Shown: piece after piece, positions 1 to 8,699 of the stretch
How positions within the stretch are numbered: the first letter of the stretch is position 1
How the letters are laid out: each line of letters opens with the position of its first letter
NCBI RefSeq assembly: GCF_000219915.2
Contig: NC_017964.1
Coordinates: 1,550,001-1,614,000, forward strand
Direction: 5' to 3'
From: Advenella kashmirensis WT001
GTDB lineage: Bacteria > Pseudomonadota > Gammaproteobacteria > Burkholderiales > Burkholderiaceae_B
DNA: 64,000 bases
Made by a program: the position numbers and the translations under genes
Notes under the pieces: model-generated
What the model was told of the DNA's origin: nothing
The model's database searches: none
What the model saw: the letters and a program-made list of their open reading frames with translations, nothing else

Positions 1-745
1 CAGATAGTACTCAGGAGGGCATTGACGATTATCGGCAGATGTTATCGGATGGCGGCAATCCCGGCGATTTGCTTGTGGATACCGGCAAGGAGCTGTGGCA
101 GGAAAAAAAAGGACCGAAGAATGTGTCGCTCCAGACCTGTGATTTAGGGCTGGGCCCGGGCGTGGTCAAGGGGGCTTATGCCCAGTTACCGCGTTTTTTC
201 CAAGATGCGGACAAGGTCATGGATGCCGAGACGCGCATTATGTATTGCATGGAGACCTTGCAGGGCATCAATCCAAAGGATATTACGCCAACGGTTTTTT
301 CCAAATCCGGTGACATCTCTACCGACTGGGAGGCAATTGTTGCTTATGTTGCCAGCGAGTCTTCCGGGATTGCCATGGCTGCGCCGCAGAGCCACGCGGC
401 CGAAAAGGCGGCCTACGAGCGCGGCCAGAAGATATTTTTTCATCGCAGCGGCCCCTATGATTTTTCCTGCGCCACCTGCCATGGTGCCGCCGACAAGCGC
501 ATCCGCCTGCAGAATTTGCCCGATCTGTTAAATGCAAAAGATGCGCAACAGGCGTATACCACCTGGCCGGGCTATCGCGTGTCTCAGGGTGTTGTCAGAA
601 CCATGCAATGCGTTTGCAGGATTGCTTCAGGCAGCAAAGATTACCAAAGCTCAAATTTGCCTCTCAGGCATCCATTGATCTATTGACCTTCCTGGCCGTC
701 AGGGCCAAAGAGGGAAAAATGGCAGCTCCTGGAATCAAACGTTAG
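1..745 (+). CDS. soxA: SoxA, c-type cytochrome of the sulfur-oxidising Sox complex (5' partial, frameshifted)
   Basis: SoxA pairs with SoxX to couple thiosulfate oxidatively to the SoxY carrier cysteine in the periplasm. The reading frame is open from the first bases of the window, so the 5' end is missing. A CATCH haem motif lies at 468-482. The place of the first haem is taken by a lone cysteine in LQTCDLGLG, with a partner in MYCMETLQG, as in single-haem SoxA proteins. After base 610 one G appears to be missing: reading TGG CGT restores MQWRLQDCFRQQRLPKL, which carries the conserved ligand cysteine, and runs to a TAG at 743-745. As written, the frame stops at 686 with an unrelated tail. 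soxX follows after 8 bases. The family call is firm; whether the frameshift is real is not. Confidence 0.9.
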
Positions 746-753
746 GAAAAAAA

Positions 754-1386
754 ATGAAAAAATTACATTACGCGATGGTGATTGCGTCTCTGTCTTTGGT
801 CGGTGCCCATTCATTTGCACAGCCTTTGACCGGTACCAGCGATCAGGATGTCATGACGGTGCTGAAAGAATCCTTTGCGCCTGTGGGCGATGTCACGCTT
901 GAACGATTGGAGCAGTCACCAGAACAAAAAGCCTGTTCGGACATGGCGGCAAGCGGGCAAGCCATCCCTAAAGAGGTGATGGAAAAGTTATTGAAGCAGG
1001 CCATGGCGTCGATCAAGCCACCTGCCGATAAACAGTTTCTTGGTGACTGGAAAGCCGGTGAAAAAATTGCACAATCCGGCGTTGGGCTGCAGTTTAGCGA
1101 TAAACCAGGCGTTGCTTCTGGCGGTAACTGTTATGCCTGCCACCAGATGACCAAGTCGGAAATCGCCTTCGGCAATATCGGACCGTCGCTGCTCCATTAT
1201 GGCAAGAACCGGGGCAACGCCCCGCAGATACTTGAATATACCTGGAACAAAATCTATAACTCGCATGCCTATACGGCTTGCTCCAATATGCCGCGTTTCG
1301 GTACCGCGGGTATTCTGACAGAGCAGCAAATCAAAGATGTCATGGCATTGCTCTTTGATCCGGCTTCACCGGTGAATAACCAATAG
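754..1386 (+). CDS. soxX: SoxX, mono-haem cytochrome c subunit of SoxAX
   Basis: This is the small partner of SoxA in the periplasmic SoxAX thiosulfate:SoxYZ ligase/oxidoreductase. The 210-residue protein begins with a signal peptide (MKKLHYAMVIASLSLVGAHSFA). It carries one CYACH haem site at residues 126-130, followed by the typical NIGPSL segment. A likely distal methionine ligand is Met179 in CSNMPRFG. About 80 residues separate the signal peptide from the haem domain, so it belongs to the longer SoxX forms. It sits 8 bases after soxA and upstream of a thioredoxin and soxB, a conserved sox gene order. The frame is intact. Confidence 0.92.
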   Translation: MKKLHYAMVIASLSLVGAHSFAQPLTGTSDQDVMTVLKESFAPVGDVTLERLEQSPEQKACSDMAASGQAIPKEVMEKLLKQAMASIKPPADKQFLGDWKAGEKIAQSGVGLQFSDKPGVASGGNCYACHQMTKSEIAFGNIGPSLLHYGKNRGNAPQILEYTWNKIYNSHAYTACSNMPRFGTAGILTEQQIKDVMALLFDPASPVNNQ

Positions 1387-1435
1387 GCATGTTGCCAGAA
1401 AAACGGCGGTGCATGCATCGACAGGAAGCATATTC

Positions 1436-1945
1436 ATGATCAATCTTCAAACGCCTTTAATAAGGTTTTTCTTTGTACTTGCAATAAGCCTGGGCATATC
1501 GGTACAAGCCCATGCCGTTGTTACGTCATTAAAAAAGGGCGACACCATTACCTTGCCGGCATTTACGCTGCTCGATGGCAGTGAAATTGCCAGCGAATCG
1601 CTGAAAAATAAACCTGTGTTGCTGTCGTTCTGGGCGTCCTGGTGTCCTTACTGCGCCAGGCAGAACCCGTATATCCAAAAACTGCACGAGCAGGTGAAAG
1701 GTTCGAATATGCAGGTTGTTACGGTGTCAATCGACAAAGATCTGAAAGCGGCGTCCGACTACATGGCCAAGCATAACTATACCTTTGCGGCTGCAAAATT
1801 CACTCCGGAGCTCAAAGCGGTTTTTGGTGAAATAAAAATTATTCCTTTGGTGTATGTCGTTGATAAAAACAGCATTATCCAGGAAGTCATACCCGGGGAA
1901 ATGTTCGAGGAAGATGTCCTGGATATGCGCAAGTACGCTAAATGA
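1436..1945 (+). CDS. soxW: SoxW-like periplasmic thioredoxin (TlpA/ResA family)
   Basis: This is a thiol-disulfide oxidoreductase predicted to act in the periplasm, where Sox thioredoxins keep the SoxYZ carrier or haem cysteines reduced. I chose the ATG at 1436 because AGGAAG lies a few bases upstream and the protein then starts with a clear signal peptide (MINLQTPLIRFFFVLAISLG). An in-frame start at 1409 is possible. The thioredoxin active site WASWCPYC puts the cysteines at residues 70 and 73. The cis-proline region appears as KIIPLVYVVD. It lies between soxX and soxB with short spacers, so it is probably co-transcribed. The name soxW rests on context; the sequence alone only says TlpA-like. 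Confidence 0.85.
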   Translation: MINLQTPLIRFFFVLAISLGISVQAHAVVTSLKKGDTITLPAFTLLDGSEIASESLKNKPVLLSFWASWCPYCARQNPYIQKLHEQVKGSNMQVVTVSIDKDLKAASDYMAKHNYTFAAAKFTPELKAVFGEIKIIPLVYVVDKNSIIQEVIPGEMFEEDVLDMRKYAK

Positions 1946-1967
1946 ATACTGATTAAAGGAGATAAAT

Positions 1968-3680
1968 ATGGTGAACAGAAGAGAATTTCTCCAGATTCTG
2001 GCAATCGCTTCTGCGGGAGGGTATGCCTTTCCAAAAGACGTGCTGGCAGCTGACAAGGACATGCAGACGTTTTATGATATGCCGACATTCGGCAATGTCA
2101 GCTTTTTGCATTTCACCGATTCTCACGCTCAGCTTTTGCCAATCTATTACCGGGAACCGTCGGTCAATATTGGTCTGGGCGCGTCCCTGAACAAAGCGCC
2201 ACATCTGGTGGGGGATGCCTTTCTGAAAGAGTTTGGCATGAAGGCAAACTCCATGCAGGCTTATGCATTTACTGCCCTGGACTATAACGAGAGTGCGAAC
2301 AGGTTCGGCAAGGTGGGTGGGTTTGCTCATCTGGCGACATTGATCAAGCGATTGAAGGCGGATCGTCCGCATGCCCTGGTTCTGGACGGCGGAGACACCT
2401 GGCAGGGTTCTGCGACCTCCCTTTGGACCAAGGGGCAGGATATGATTGATGCCTCGCTGTTATTGGGCGTGGACATGATGACGGCGCACTGGGAGTTTAC
2501 TTATGGCATGGATCGCGTGCAGGAAGCGGTAGAGGGCCTTAAGGGCAAGATCAATTTCCTGGCACAGAATGTTGAAACGTCGGATTTTGGCGACCCGGTA
2601 TTTGAGCCTTATGCCATTCGCCAAATTAATGGCGTACAGGTCGCCGTTATTGGCCAGGCTTTTCCTTATACGCCCATTGCCAACCCGCGCTATATGGTCA
2701 GCGACTGGACTTTCGGCATCCAGGATCAGAAATTACAGGAAACCGTTGACGAAGTTCGCGGCAAAGGCGTAGCTGCGGTTATTGTGCTGTCTCATAATGG
2801 GATGGATGTGGATCTCAAGCTTGCCAGCAAGGTCACCGGCATTGATGCCATATTAGGGGGGCATACGCACGATGGCGTGCCTGAACCGGTGATTGTTTCC
2901 AATGCCAAGGGAAAAACACTGGTGACTAATGCCGGCAGCAATGGCAAATATCTGGGGGTGCTGGATCTGGATGTCGATAAAGGGGGCGTAAAGGGCTATC
3001 AGTATAAATTGCTGCCGGTTTTCTCCAACTTCCTGGACCCCGATCCCCAGATGGAAAAATTGATTCAGTCCGTACGTGCTCCGTATCTGGATAAGCTGGG
3101 TGAAAAGCTGGCAGTCACAAACGAGTTGCTTTATCGCAGGGGCAATTTCAATGGGTCTTTTGATCAGCTCATCGTTGACGCGTTGCTGCAGGAAAAAGGC
3201 GCGCAAATTGCTTTCTCACCGGGGTTTCGCTGGGGAACCACCTTATTGCCCGGACAGGCAATTACGATGGAAGATGTGATGAATCAAACGGCCATCACGT
3301 ATCCAGGGACAACGCTCAATGAGATGAGCGGTGAAACGATCAAAACCGTCCTGGAAGACGTTGCAGATAATCTGTTCAATACCGATCCTTATTACCAGCA
3401 AGGTGGCGATATGGTTCGTGTCGGTGGTTTGAACTATACGATTGACCCGAACCAGACCATGGGCAATCGCATCAGCAATATGACATTAAACGATAAGCCT
3501 CTGGAGGCTGGGAAAATCTATAAGGTTGCCGGCTGGGCTTCCGTGCAGGAGTCAAGCGAGCAGGGCGAGCCCATCTGGGAACTGGTCAGTCGCTATCTGA
3601 AAGACAAAAAAGTGGTCGGAGATATTCAGCTGAACACTCCGCAAATCAAAGGTATTGAAAATAATCAAGGCTTTATGTAA
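1968..3680 (+). CDS. soxB: SoxB, sulfate thiohydrolase (dimanganese metallophosphatase fold)
   Basis: SoxB hydrolyses the terminal sulfonate of SoxY-bound thiosulfate to release sulfate in the periplasm. The 570-residue protein starts with a twin-arginine signal (NRREFLQ near residues 3-9), preceded by a good AAGGAG ribosome site. Metal ligands of the 5'-nucleotidase-like fold are visible: FTDSHAQ (Asp51, His53), LDGGDTWQG near residues 139-147, LSHNGMD, and GGHTHDG. The C-terminal half matches the substrate-capping domain of SoxB/UshA proteins. Length is normal for the family (about 560-570). Its last 16 bases overlap tail-to-tail with a convergent DsrE-family gene. Confidence 0.95.
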   Translation: MVNRREFLQILAIASAGGYAFPKDVLAADKDMQTFYDMPTFGNVSFLHFTDSHAQLLPIYYREPSVNIGLGASLNKAPHLVGDAFLKEFGMKANSMQAYAFTALDYNESANRFGKVGGFAHLATLIKRLKADRPHALVLDGGDTWQGSATSLWTKGQDMIDASLLLGVDMMTAHWEFTYGMDRVQEAVEGLKGKINFLAQNVETSDFGDPVFEPYAIRQINGVQVAVIGQAFPYTPIANPRYMVSDWTFGIQDQKLQETVDEVRGKGVAAVIVLSHNGMDVDLKLASKVTGIDAILGGHTHDGVPEPVIVSNAKGKTLVTNAGSNGKYLGVLDLDVDKGGVKGYQYKLLPVFSNFLDPDPQMEKLIQSVRAPYLDKLGEKLAVTNELLYRRGNFNGSFDQLIVDALLQEKGAQIAFSPGFRWGTTLLPGQAITMEDVMNQTAITYPGTTLNEMSGETIKTVLEDVADNLFNTDPYYQQGGDMVRVGGLNYTIDPNQTMGNRISNMTLNDKPLEAGKIYKVAGWASVQESSEQGEPIWELVSRYLKDKKVVGDIQLNTPQIKGIENNQGFM

Positions 3681-4087
3681 GCGTAGCCCTGGTTCTGCAA
3701 TTGGGTCAGACGCACAACGCCGGATGGGGTAAAGTCAGCTTCCAGCATGAATTTATCCTTGTCCAGTTTTCTGCGTTTGATCGTAATTTCACACACTTCA
3801 AACGCGACGTTTCTTGCCGCCAGCGCCGCAATAAGGGGAGCGGTACTGGCAGAATCTTTATAGTCCGTCATCATCATATCTACGCCTTCCGAATGCATGA
3901 CCACTTTCAAATCCGTATCGGGATTGAAGTCCATTTGATTACGAATATTGCGCAGAGCCTTGAGCGCCTGTTGTTCCGCATTGTCTATATGGTAAACAAC
4001 CTTGTCCTTGGCTAGCGCCACGCTGGAGGCCAGAACACACGTGGCGCCGATGATTAAAAGTGAAATTTTCCTGATCATATCCGTCAT
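3665..4087 (-). CDS. DsrE/DsrF-like family periplasmic protein
   Basis: This is a 140-residue protein with an N-terminal signal peptide (MIRKISLLIIGATCVLASSVALA), so it is probably exported. The rest resembles the DsrE/YchN fold: KVVYHIDNAEQQALKAL, then VVMHSEGVDMM, and a cysteine in VAFEVCEITI. Cytoplasmic DsrE proteins shuttle sulfane sulfur, and exported versions are often encoded beside sox genes. A role as a periplasmic sulfur-binding partner of Sox is therefore plausible but inferred. The start could be 4087 or 4078 (second Met); the latter gives a more compact signal peptide. It is convergent with soxB, overlapping by 16 bases. Confidence 0.75.
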   Translation of the reverse strand: MTDMIRKISLLIIGATCVLASSVALAKDKVVYHIDNAEQQALKALRNIRNQMDFNPDTDLKVVMHSEGVDMMMTDYKDSASTAPLIAALAARNVAFEVCEITIKRRKLDKDKFMLEADFTPSGVVRLTQLQNQGYAYIKP

Positions 4088-4615
4088 CCAATTTAAAAAA
4101 TCTGTTATTCATTTAAATGCTGCAACATTAGAATGCGATTTTTCCTACAGTGGCGAAATGGGGAAAACCCCTAGCGAACGTATTTTGAACTTATAATTAT
4201 TTCAATTGAAATAATTAGGGTTCATGAATGCAGCCGGAAGCCAATAAATACGGGAATCTTTCCGGATCGGGTTTTTTCAGCTTCTCAAGCATTAAATAAT
4301 TTTCCATCCTTGTTGTTGACGTATATAAACATCGGCTTAATGTTCTATTAATCTTGAGGGTGTATAACCTTTCTATTTGGCTATTTGACATACTGTTGCC
4401 CCGCACTTGTCGCGAGACAATGTTGATCCCATTCATGGGGACGTTTCCGTTAAACGTTGACTTGAAACACAAGGCAAGGGTTCGCAGTTCATCTGTTGCG
4501 AGCAAAAAAATAAATATTTTCCAATCGCTGCATCCAAAGACTGTTCTGGCGTGTATTCAGTAAAGCAGGGCAGAACACTGCCGCTGCCCAACAGTCTTTC
4601 CTTTGGAGAATATTT
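4088..4615. other. Intergenic region upstream of the DUF3455-sigma-anti-sigma unit
   Basis: No supported gene is seen in these 528 bases. Short open frames on both strands have no recognisable composition or motif. The stretch carries a perfect 24-bp palindrome near 4194-4217 (listed separately) and a small inverted repeat, CCCAT-TC-ATGGG, near 4428-4439. It should contain the promoter of the DUF3455 gene and of the divergent dsrE-like gene. Confidence 0.5.
4194..4217. promoter_or_regulatory. Perfect 24-bp AT-rich palindrome, candidate operator
   Basis: The half TAATTATTTCAA is followed at once by its exact reverse complement, giving a 24-bp palindrome without spacer. No T-run or GC stem follows, so it does not look like an intrinsic terminator. 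It lies about 107 bases upstream of the dsrE-like start and about 400 bases upstream of the DUF3455 start. A dimeric repressor or activator site is the simplest reading. No specific regulator can be named. Confidence 0.55.
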
Positions 4616-5176
4616 ATGACTTTGCAATCGATCGTCCGCCTGTCTCAACCAGTGTGCCTCGTGCTATTGCTGGCCGGAGGTAGCACAATGGCCTACGCCG
4701 CAGGCAGCAGCTTTTCGCAGGACAGCCTACCCAGTTCCATCAAAGTGCCTGAGGGTAACAAGGTCGCCTGGGAAACAGTAGGAACTGGTGACATCACCTA
4801 TGAGTGCCGCGAGAAGGTCAACGCAGCGGGCCAGACTGAATGGGTGTTCGCCGGCCCCAAGGCGCAGCTTAAAGATCGCGCAGGCAAGCATGTCGGTAAT
4901 TATTACGGCCCCCCAGCCACCTGGGAGGCGATGGACGGTTCCAAAGTAACCGCAACCCAATTGGCGGTGGCGCCAGCCGGCGACGGCAATCTGCCTTATC
5001 AATTGGTGAAGGCTAATCCGGCGATGGGAGATGGTAATATGACTGGCGTAACGTATATCCAGCGCGTCGCGCTCAAGGGCGGAGTAGCACCAAAAACGGA
5101 GTGCAATACTGCTCGCAAGGGTGAGAAGGCCAAGGTAGCCTACCAGGCCGACTATATCTTCTGGAAATCGCAATAA
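4616..5176 (+). CDS. DUF3455 domain secreted protein
   Basis: This is a 186-residue exported protein of unknown biochemical role. It has a signal peptide (LVLLLAGGSTMAYAAG near residues 16-31), then the DUF3455 pattern: PSSIKVPEGNKVAWETVGTGDITYEC, WVFAGPKAQLKDRAGK, GPPATWEAMDGSKV, and a C-terminal pair of cysteines. In many proteobacteria this family is encoded just before an ECF sigma factor, as here (22 bases before it). It may be part of, or a target of, that stress response. The ribosome site TTTGGAG supports the start. Confidence 0.8.
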   Translation: MTLQSIVRLSQPVCLVLLLAGGSTMAYAAGSSFSQDSLPSSIKVPEGNKVAWETVGTGDITYECREKVNAAGQTEWVFAGPKAQLKDRAGKHVGNYYGPPATWEAMDGSKVTATQLAVAPAGDGNLPYQLVKANPAMGDGNMTGVTYIQRVALKGGVAPKTECNTARKGEKAKVAYQADYIFWKSQ

Positions 5177-5197
5177 GCCGAAGCGGGCGGAGACACA

Positions 5198-5815
5198 ATG
5201 GTGGTTCCGCCCGTACAACAGCGTATTCAACCCGGGAATCGAGTGACTGTGACGCCTGCTTCTGACAGCTTTGATTACGAGGCGGCGCTGGCCGCCTGTG
5301 CCGCGGGTCAACGCGATGCCTTGCTACAAATTTATAACCACGAGGGTGGCCGCCTTCTGGGTGTGGTGTTACGGATTGTGCGCGACAAGGCCATGGCTGA
5401 AGATATAGTGCATGATACCTGCATCAAAATATGGACTGGTGCATCCGGCTTTGATCCTGCCAAAGGGACTGGCCGGGGCTGGATCTACAGTGTCGCTCGC
5501 CATCTGGCGCTCAATGCTGTGCGCGACACCAGTCGCAATATAGATCTGGATGACGATGCGGCCACAGCCCTGAATGACAAGGCCTCGCTGGAGGCCTGGA
5601 ATGACATGACCGACAGTTTCGCCTGGGAAACCAGTCAGGGCCGCATTACCTACTGCCTGGAACAACTTGAGCCGGTAAGACGCAACTGTATCCTGCATGC
5701 ATATGTGGATGGCTTTTCTCATCGGGAAATCGCCGAGCGCCTGAATGCGCCGCTGGGTACGATCAAGGCGTGGATCAAACGAAGCCTGGCTGCACTACGG
5801 GAGTGCTTGACATGA
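5198..5815 (+). CDS. ECF-family RNA polymerase sigma factor
   Basis: This 205-residue sigma factor directs RNA polymerase to stress promoters. Region 2 is seen as AEDIVHDTCIKIW and the following GRGWIYSVARHLALNAVRD. Region 4 is seen as LEQLEPVRRNCILHAYVDG followed by the helix-turn-helix FSHREIAERLNAPLGTIKAWIKRSL. This resembles the SigK/ECF19-like group that is paired with RskA-type anti-sigma factors. A GGAG site precedes the ATG. The stop codon overlaps the start of the anti-sigma gene (ATGA), which indicates translational coupling. The inducing signal cannot be read from the sequence. Confidence 0.9.
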   Translation: MVVPPVQQRIQPGNRVTVTPASDSFDYEAALAACAAGQRDALLQIYNHEGGRLLGVVLRIVRDKAMAEDIVHDTCIKIWTGASGFDPAKGTGRGWIYSVARHLALNAVRDTSRNIDLDDDAATALNDKASLEAWNDMTDSFAWETSQGRITYCLEQLEPVRRNCILHAYVDGFSHREIAERLNAPLGTIKAWIKRSLAALRECLT

Positions 5816-6548
5816 GTCCTTTATCTACGACCTCCCCGGCCGATGATCTATCCGAGCTGGCAGGAGAATATGTCTTGGGCACCTTGTCCGGCCGGCAGCG
5901 CCGCGAAGTGGAACAACGCCTGGCGCAGGAGCCTGCGCTACAGGCAGCGGTACAGGCATGGGAAGCCCGGCTTTTGCCATTGACAGCACTTGTGCCGGCG
6001 GTGCCGCCGTCGCCAAGGCTCTGGCAGCGCGTTGTGCGCAGCTGGATGCATTGGAAAGACCGGCCACTGCTATGCCTCCAAGCGACACCCGGCCTGCATG
6101 CAATTCGTTGTGGCGCTCGCTGGCATTCTGGCGAGGTCTGACAGTCGTGGGCTTTACGGCTGCGGCGTTGGCGATGGTGGTGTTGCCAGGTCAGTTTCAG
6201 CCGCCGCAGACCCGATTCATGGTGGTGCTGGTCGCACCTGAAGATAAATCGCCGGGCTGGGTCGTGCAGGCTCGTTCCGATAAGCGGGTGGAGCTGATTC
6301 CGCTGGGCATGCTGCAAGTGCCTGCCGACAAGTCCTTGCAGTTCTGGACCAAAGCCGATGACTGGAAGGCGCCGGTGTCGTTGGGAATTGTGCAGCCAGG
6401 AGAGCGGGTCAGCGTGCCACTCAATAACCTGCCTGGCATGCAGAAAAACCAACTATTCGAGCTTACGCTGGAGCCGCGCGCGGGGTCACCGACAGGGCGT
6501 CCAACCGGGCCGATCCAATTTATCGGGCGAGCGGTGCAGGTGTACTGA
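5812..6548 (+). CDS. RskA-like membrane anti-sigma factor (frameshifted)
   Basis: This is the predicted negative regulator of the sigma factor, anchored in the inner membrane. The N-terminal anti-sigma segment reads DLSELAGEYVLGTLSGRQRREVEQRL. A transmembrane helix follows (LTVVGFTAAALAMVVLPG), then the periplasmic RskA domain (APEDKSPGWVVQ, KSLQFWTKAD, LFELTLEPRAGSPTGRPTGP). The two halves lie in different frames. One G seems to be missing after base 6036; restoring it gives LWQRVVAQLDALERPA across the break. The start overlaps the sigma stop codon. If the shift is real, the protein would lose its membrane anchor and periplasmic sensor domain. A base-call error is more likely. Confidence 0.85.
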
Positions 6549-6613
6549 CGTCTGCTATTTATTTTTACATTCGGCCATAATCAATTGAAATGGATCTGGC
6601 GCTTTTTAATGTA

Positions 6614-6625
6614 ATGTTATAACAT
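6614..6625. promoter_or_regulatory. Perfect palindrome ATGTTATAACAT, Zur-box-like
   Basis: This 12-bp perfect palindrome lies 78 bases upstream of the likely TonB-receptor start. Its GTTATAAC core resembles known binding sites of Zur, the zinc-responsive Fur-family repressor of proteobacteria. No second copy was found nearby. If it is a Zur site, the downstream receptor-chelatase operon would be expressed under zinc shortage. The assignment is by resemblance only. Confidence 0.5.
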
Positions 6626-6702
6626 ATCATCATTTTGCAAATGCGATGACGACTTGCGAGGCTGTATGTGAGTCAGCAAACGAATCGCAAACCGGATATG
6701 GT

Positions 6703-8699
6703 ATGAGTAAAAGAAGTAGAGTGGTGTCGGGCCTGCTTGTGGTGGCGGTCGGTAGTCTTGGAACGCAGGCTCAAACCCAGCCTTTGGAAGAAGGGCGACA
6801 AAGGACGGGGCAATCAGCCGCAACGCAACAGGATGGTTATGTGACAATGTTGCCAAGCGTCGTTGTCACGGCGACTGCCAGCGAACGCGCTTCCAGCGAT
6901 GTGCCTGCCAGTATTACGGTTGTGTCGGGCGAAGACCTCCGTCGGCGTCCCGTGAATGATCTGGCAGATGCGCTTAAAGGTACGGTCGGGGTCAGCCTGG
7001 AAGACGTCGGCCAGGGGCGCAGAGGTATTTCCATTCGCGGCATGAGTGCGGAGCATACCCTGATGCTGGTCGATGGACAACGTGTCAGCTCGTCTGCCTC
7101 GGCGATCGCGCACTCTGATATGGAACTGGGCTGGGTGCCTGCCGAGGCCATCGAACGTCTGGAAGTTGTACGCGGGCCAATGTCTTCGCTGTACGGTTCG
7201 GAAGCCCTTGGCGGCGTTGTGAACGTCATTACCCGTTCAGCGACTGACCGGTGGATCGGCTCGTTGAGCAGCTATGCATTGGCCACCGATCATGGCCTGG
7301 GCGGCGACCAATATAAAAACGGATTCTATATTGCCGGCCCCCTTGTCGCAGGGCGCCTGGGTCTGACCGCCTGGGGCGAGTTCAGGCAGCGTCACATGTT
7401 ACATGATACCGCTAATACGGCATTGAGCGCCCTGGACCGACAGCGGGCCACGACAGGCCACCTAGGATTAAGTTGGACACCGGACGCGCGCCAGCGTATC
7501 GACCTTTCTGTTGATGCGGTCAACGAGACCCAGACTGGTGTGTACGGTGGGGCGCGTGGCATTCCCTATCGTTCCGAGAATGAAATTCAGCGTCGCCGTT
7601 ATGCTTTATCTCACACAGGGGAGTGGGACTGGGGGAGCACCCGGGCCAGGTTGTATCGCAGCACACTTGACCGGCAGATATGGCGTAGCGACGGCGGTCA
7701 GGCCAGTGGTCCCAACCGTTTTGTCGATACTGTCTTTGATACTCAAGCAAGTTTTCCGCTCAATTCCATTCATAGGCTGACCATAGGCGGTCAGTTCAGG
7801 CGGGAAAGCCTGGAAGATCCCAATGTGAATCGCGTCGGCAAAAAAGCGCAAAATCATTATGCGCTTTTCATGCAGGACGAGATGGCGCTTGGCGAGCGCT
7901 GAGAACTGGTGCTGGGTAGTCGTTTTGACCGACATGAGCAGTTCGGGTGGGAGATCAGCCTCGTGCGTATGTGCTTTTTCATCCTGTAGAAGGCTTGACG
8001 CTGAAGGCCGGGGTTGGCCGCGGATTCAAGGCACCAACGCTCAAGCAATTGTCTGCCGAATTCGAATCCTGGGCAGCGATGGGCGGGCGGGGTGTTATCC
8101 GGGGTAATCCCGATTTGCAACCGGAAACCAATCTTTCCTATGAAATGGGTGCGGCCTATGAGTCGGATACATGGTCGGCCGGTGCGACCTTTTTTCACAA
8201 CAAAGTACGCAACCTGATTGATACCGTCAGACAGCCCACCTGTTTTGCTCCCGGCCGCGTTTGTCTGGCGTACGAAAATGTTGCCAGGGTTCGCCTGCAG
8301 GGCGTCGAATTGACGGGAGGCACCGATCTTTCCGAGCGCTGGCGACTGGATGCCAACTATACCTACCTGGATGCTCGCGATCAGATCACAGGGGAACCGA
8401 TGCCAGATCGCTCCCGACATCGCGCCAACGCGACATTGGCCTGGAAACCGCTGGCGTCTATGTCTACCCGAATGCAGCTCGAGTATATCGGCGCGCAATT
8501 TCGTTCAGACAAACAAGGCAAACGTCCCGGGTATGCACTATTGCACTGGTATATGGATTACGCCGTGAATCGCAACCTCACAGTTCAGGTTGGTGTAGAG
8601 AACCTGACGGATAAGCGTCTGGCCAACGATGATATCAGCCTTTTCAGCCGGGCGGACGAGGGGCGGCGCTACTTTGTCGGCATGCGGGTGCAGTTCTGA
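6703..8699 (+). CDS. TonB-dependent outer-membrane receptor (frame-disrupted)
   Basis: This is a TonB-gated outer-membrane transporter of the siderophore/haem/cobalamin receptor group. From the ATG at 6703 it has a signal peptide (MSKRSRVVSGLLVVAVGS), then a TonB-box/plug region (VVVTATASERASSDVPASI, IRGMSAEHTLMLVDGQRV, VVRGPMSSLYGSEALGGVVNVI). The barrel ends in a terminal Phe (GMRVQF). Two lesions break it: an in-frame TGA at 7900-7902, where Trp would fit (GER-W-ELVLGSRFDRHEQFG), and one missing C near 7958-7961. Restoring the C gives EISPRAYVLFHP followed by GRGFKAPTLKQLS. The stop overlaps the start of the chelatase gene, so they form one transcript. The substrate is unknown; context suggests a metal or metal-tetrapyrrole. 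Confidence 0.85.

Noticed and set aside
4215..4505. A 96-codon minus-strand frame in the 4.2-4.5 kb intergenic region
   Set aside because: No ribosome site, no recognisable motif and unusual composition; most likely chance.
8055..8075. TTCGAATCC stretch resembling a tRNA T-loop
   Set aside because: It lies inside the TonB receptor coding sequence and no cloverleaf can be formed around it.
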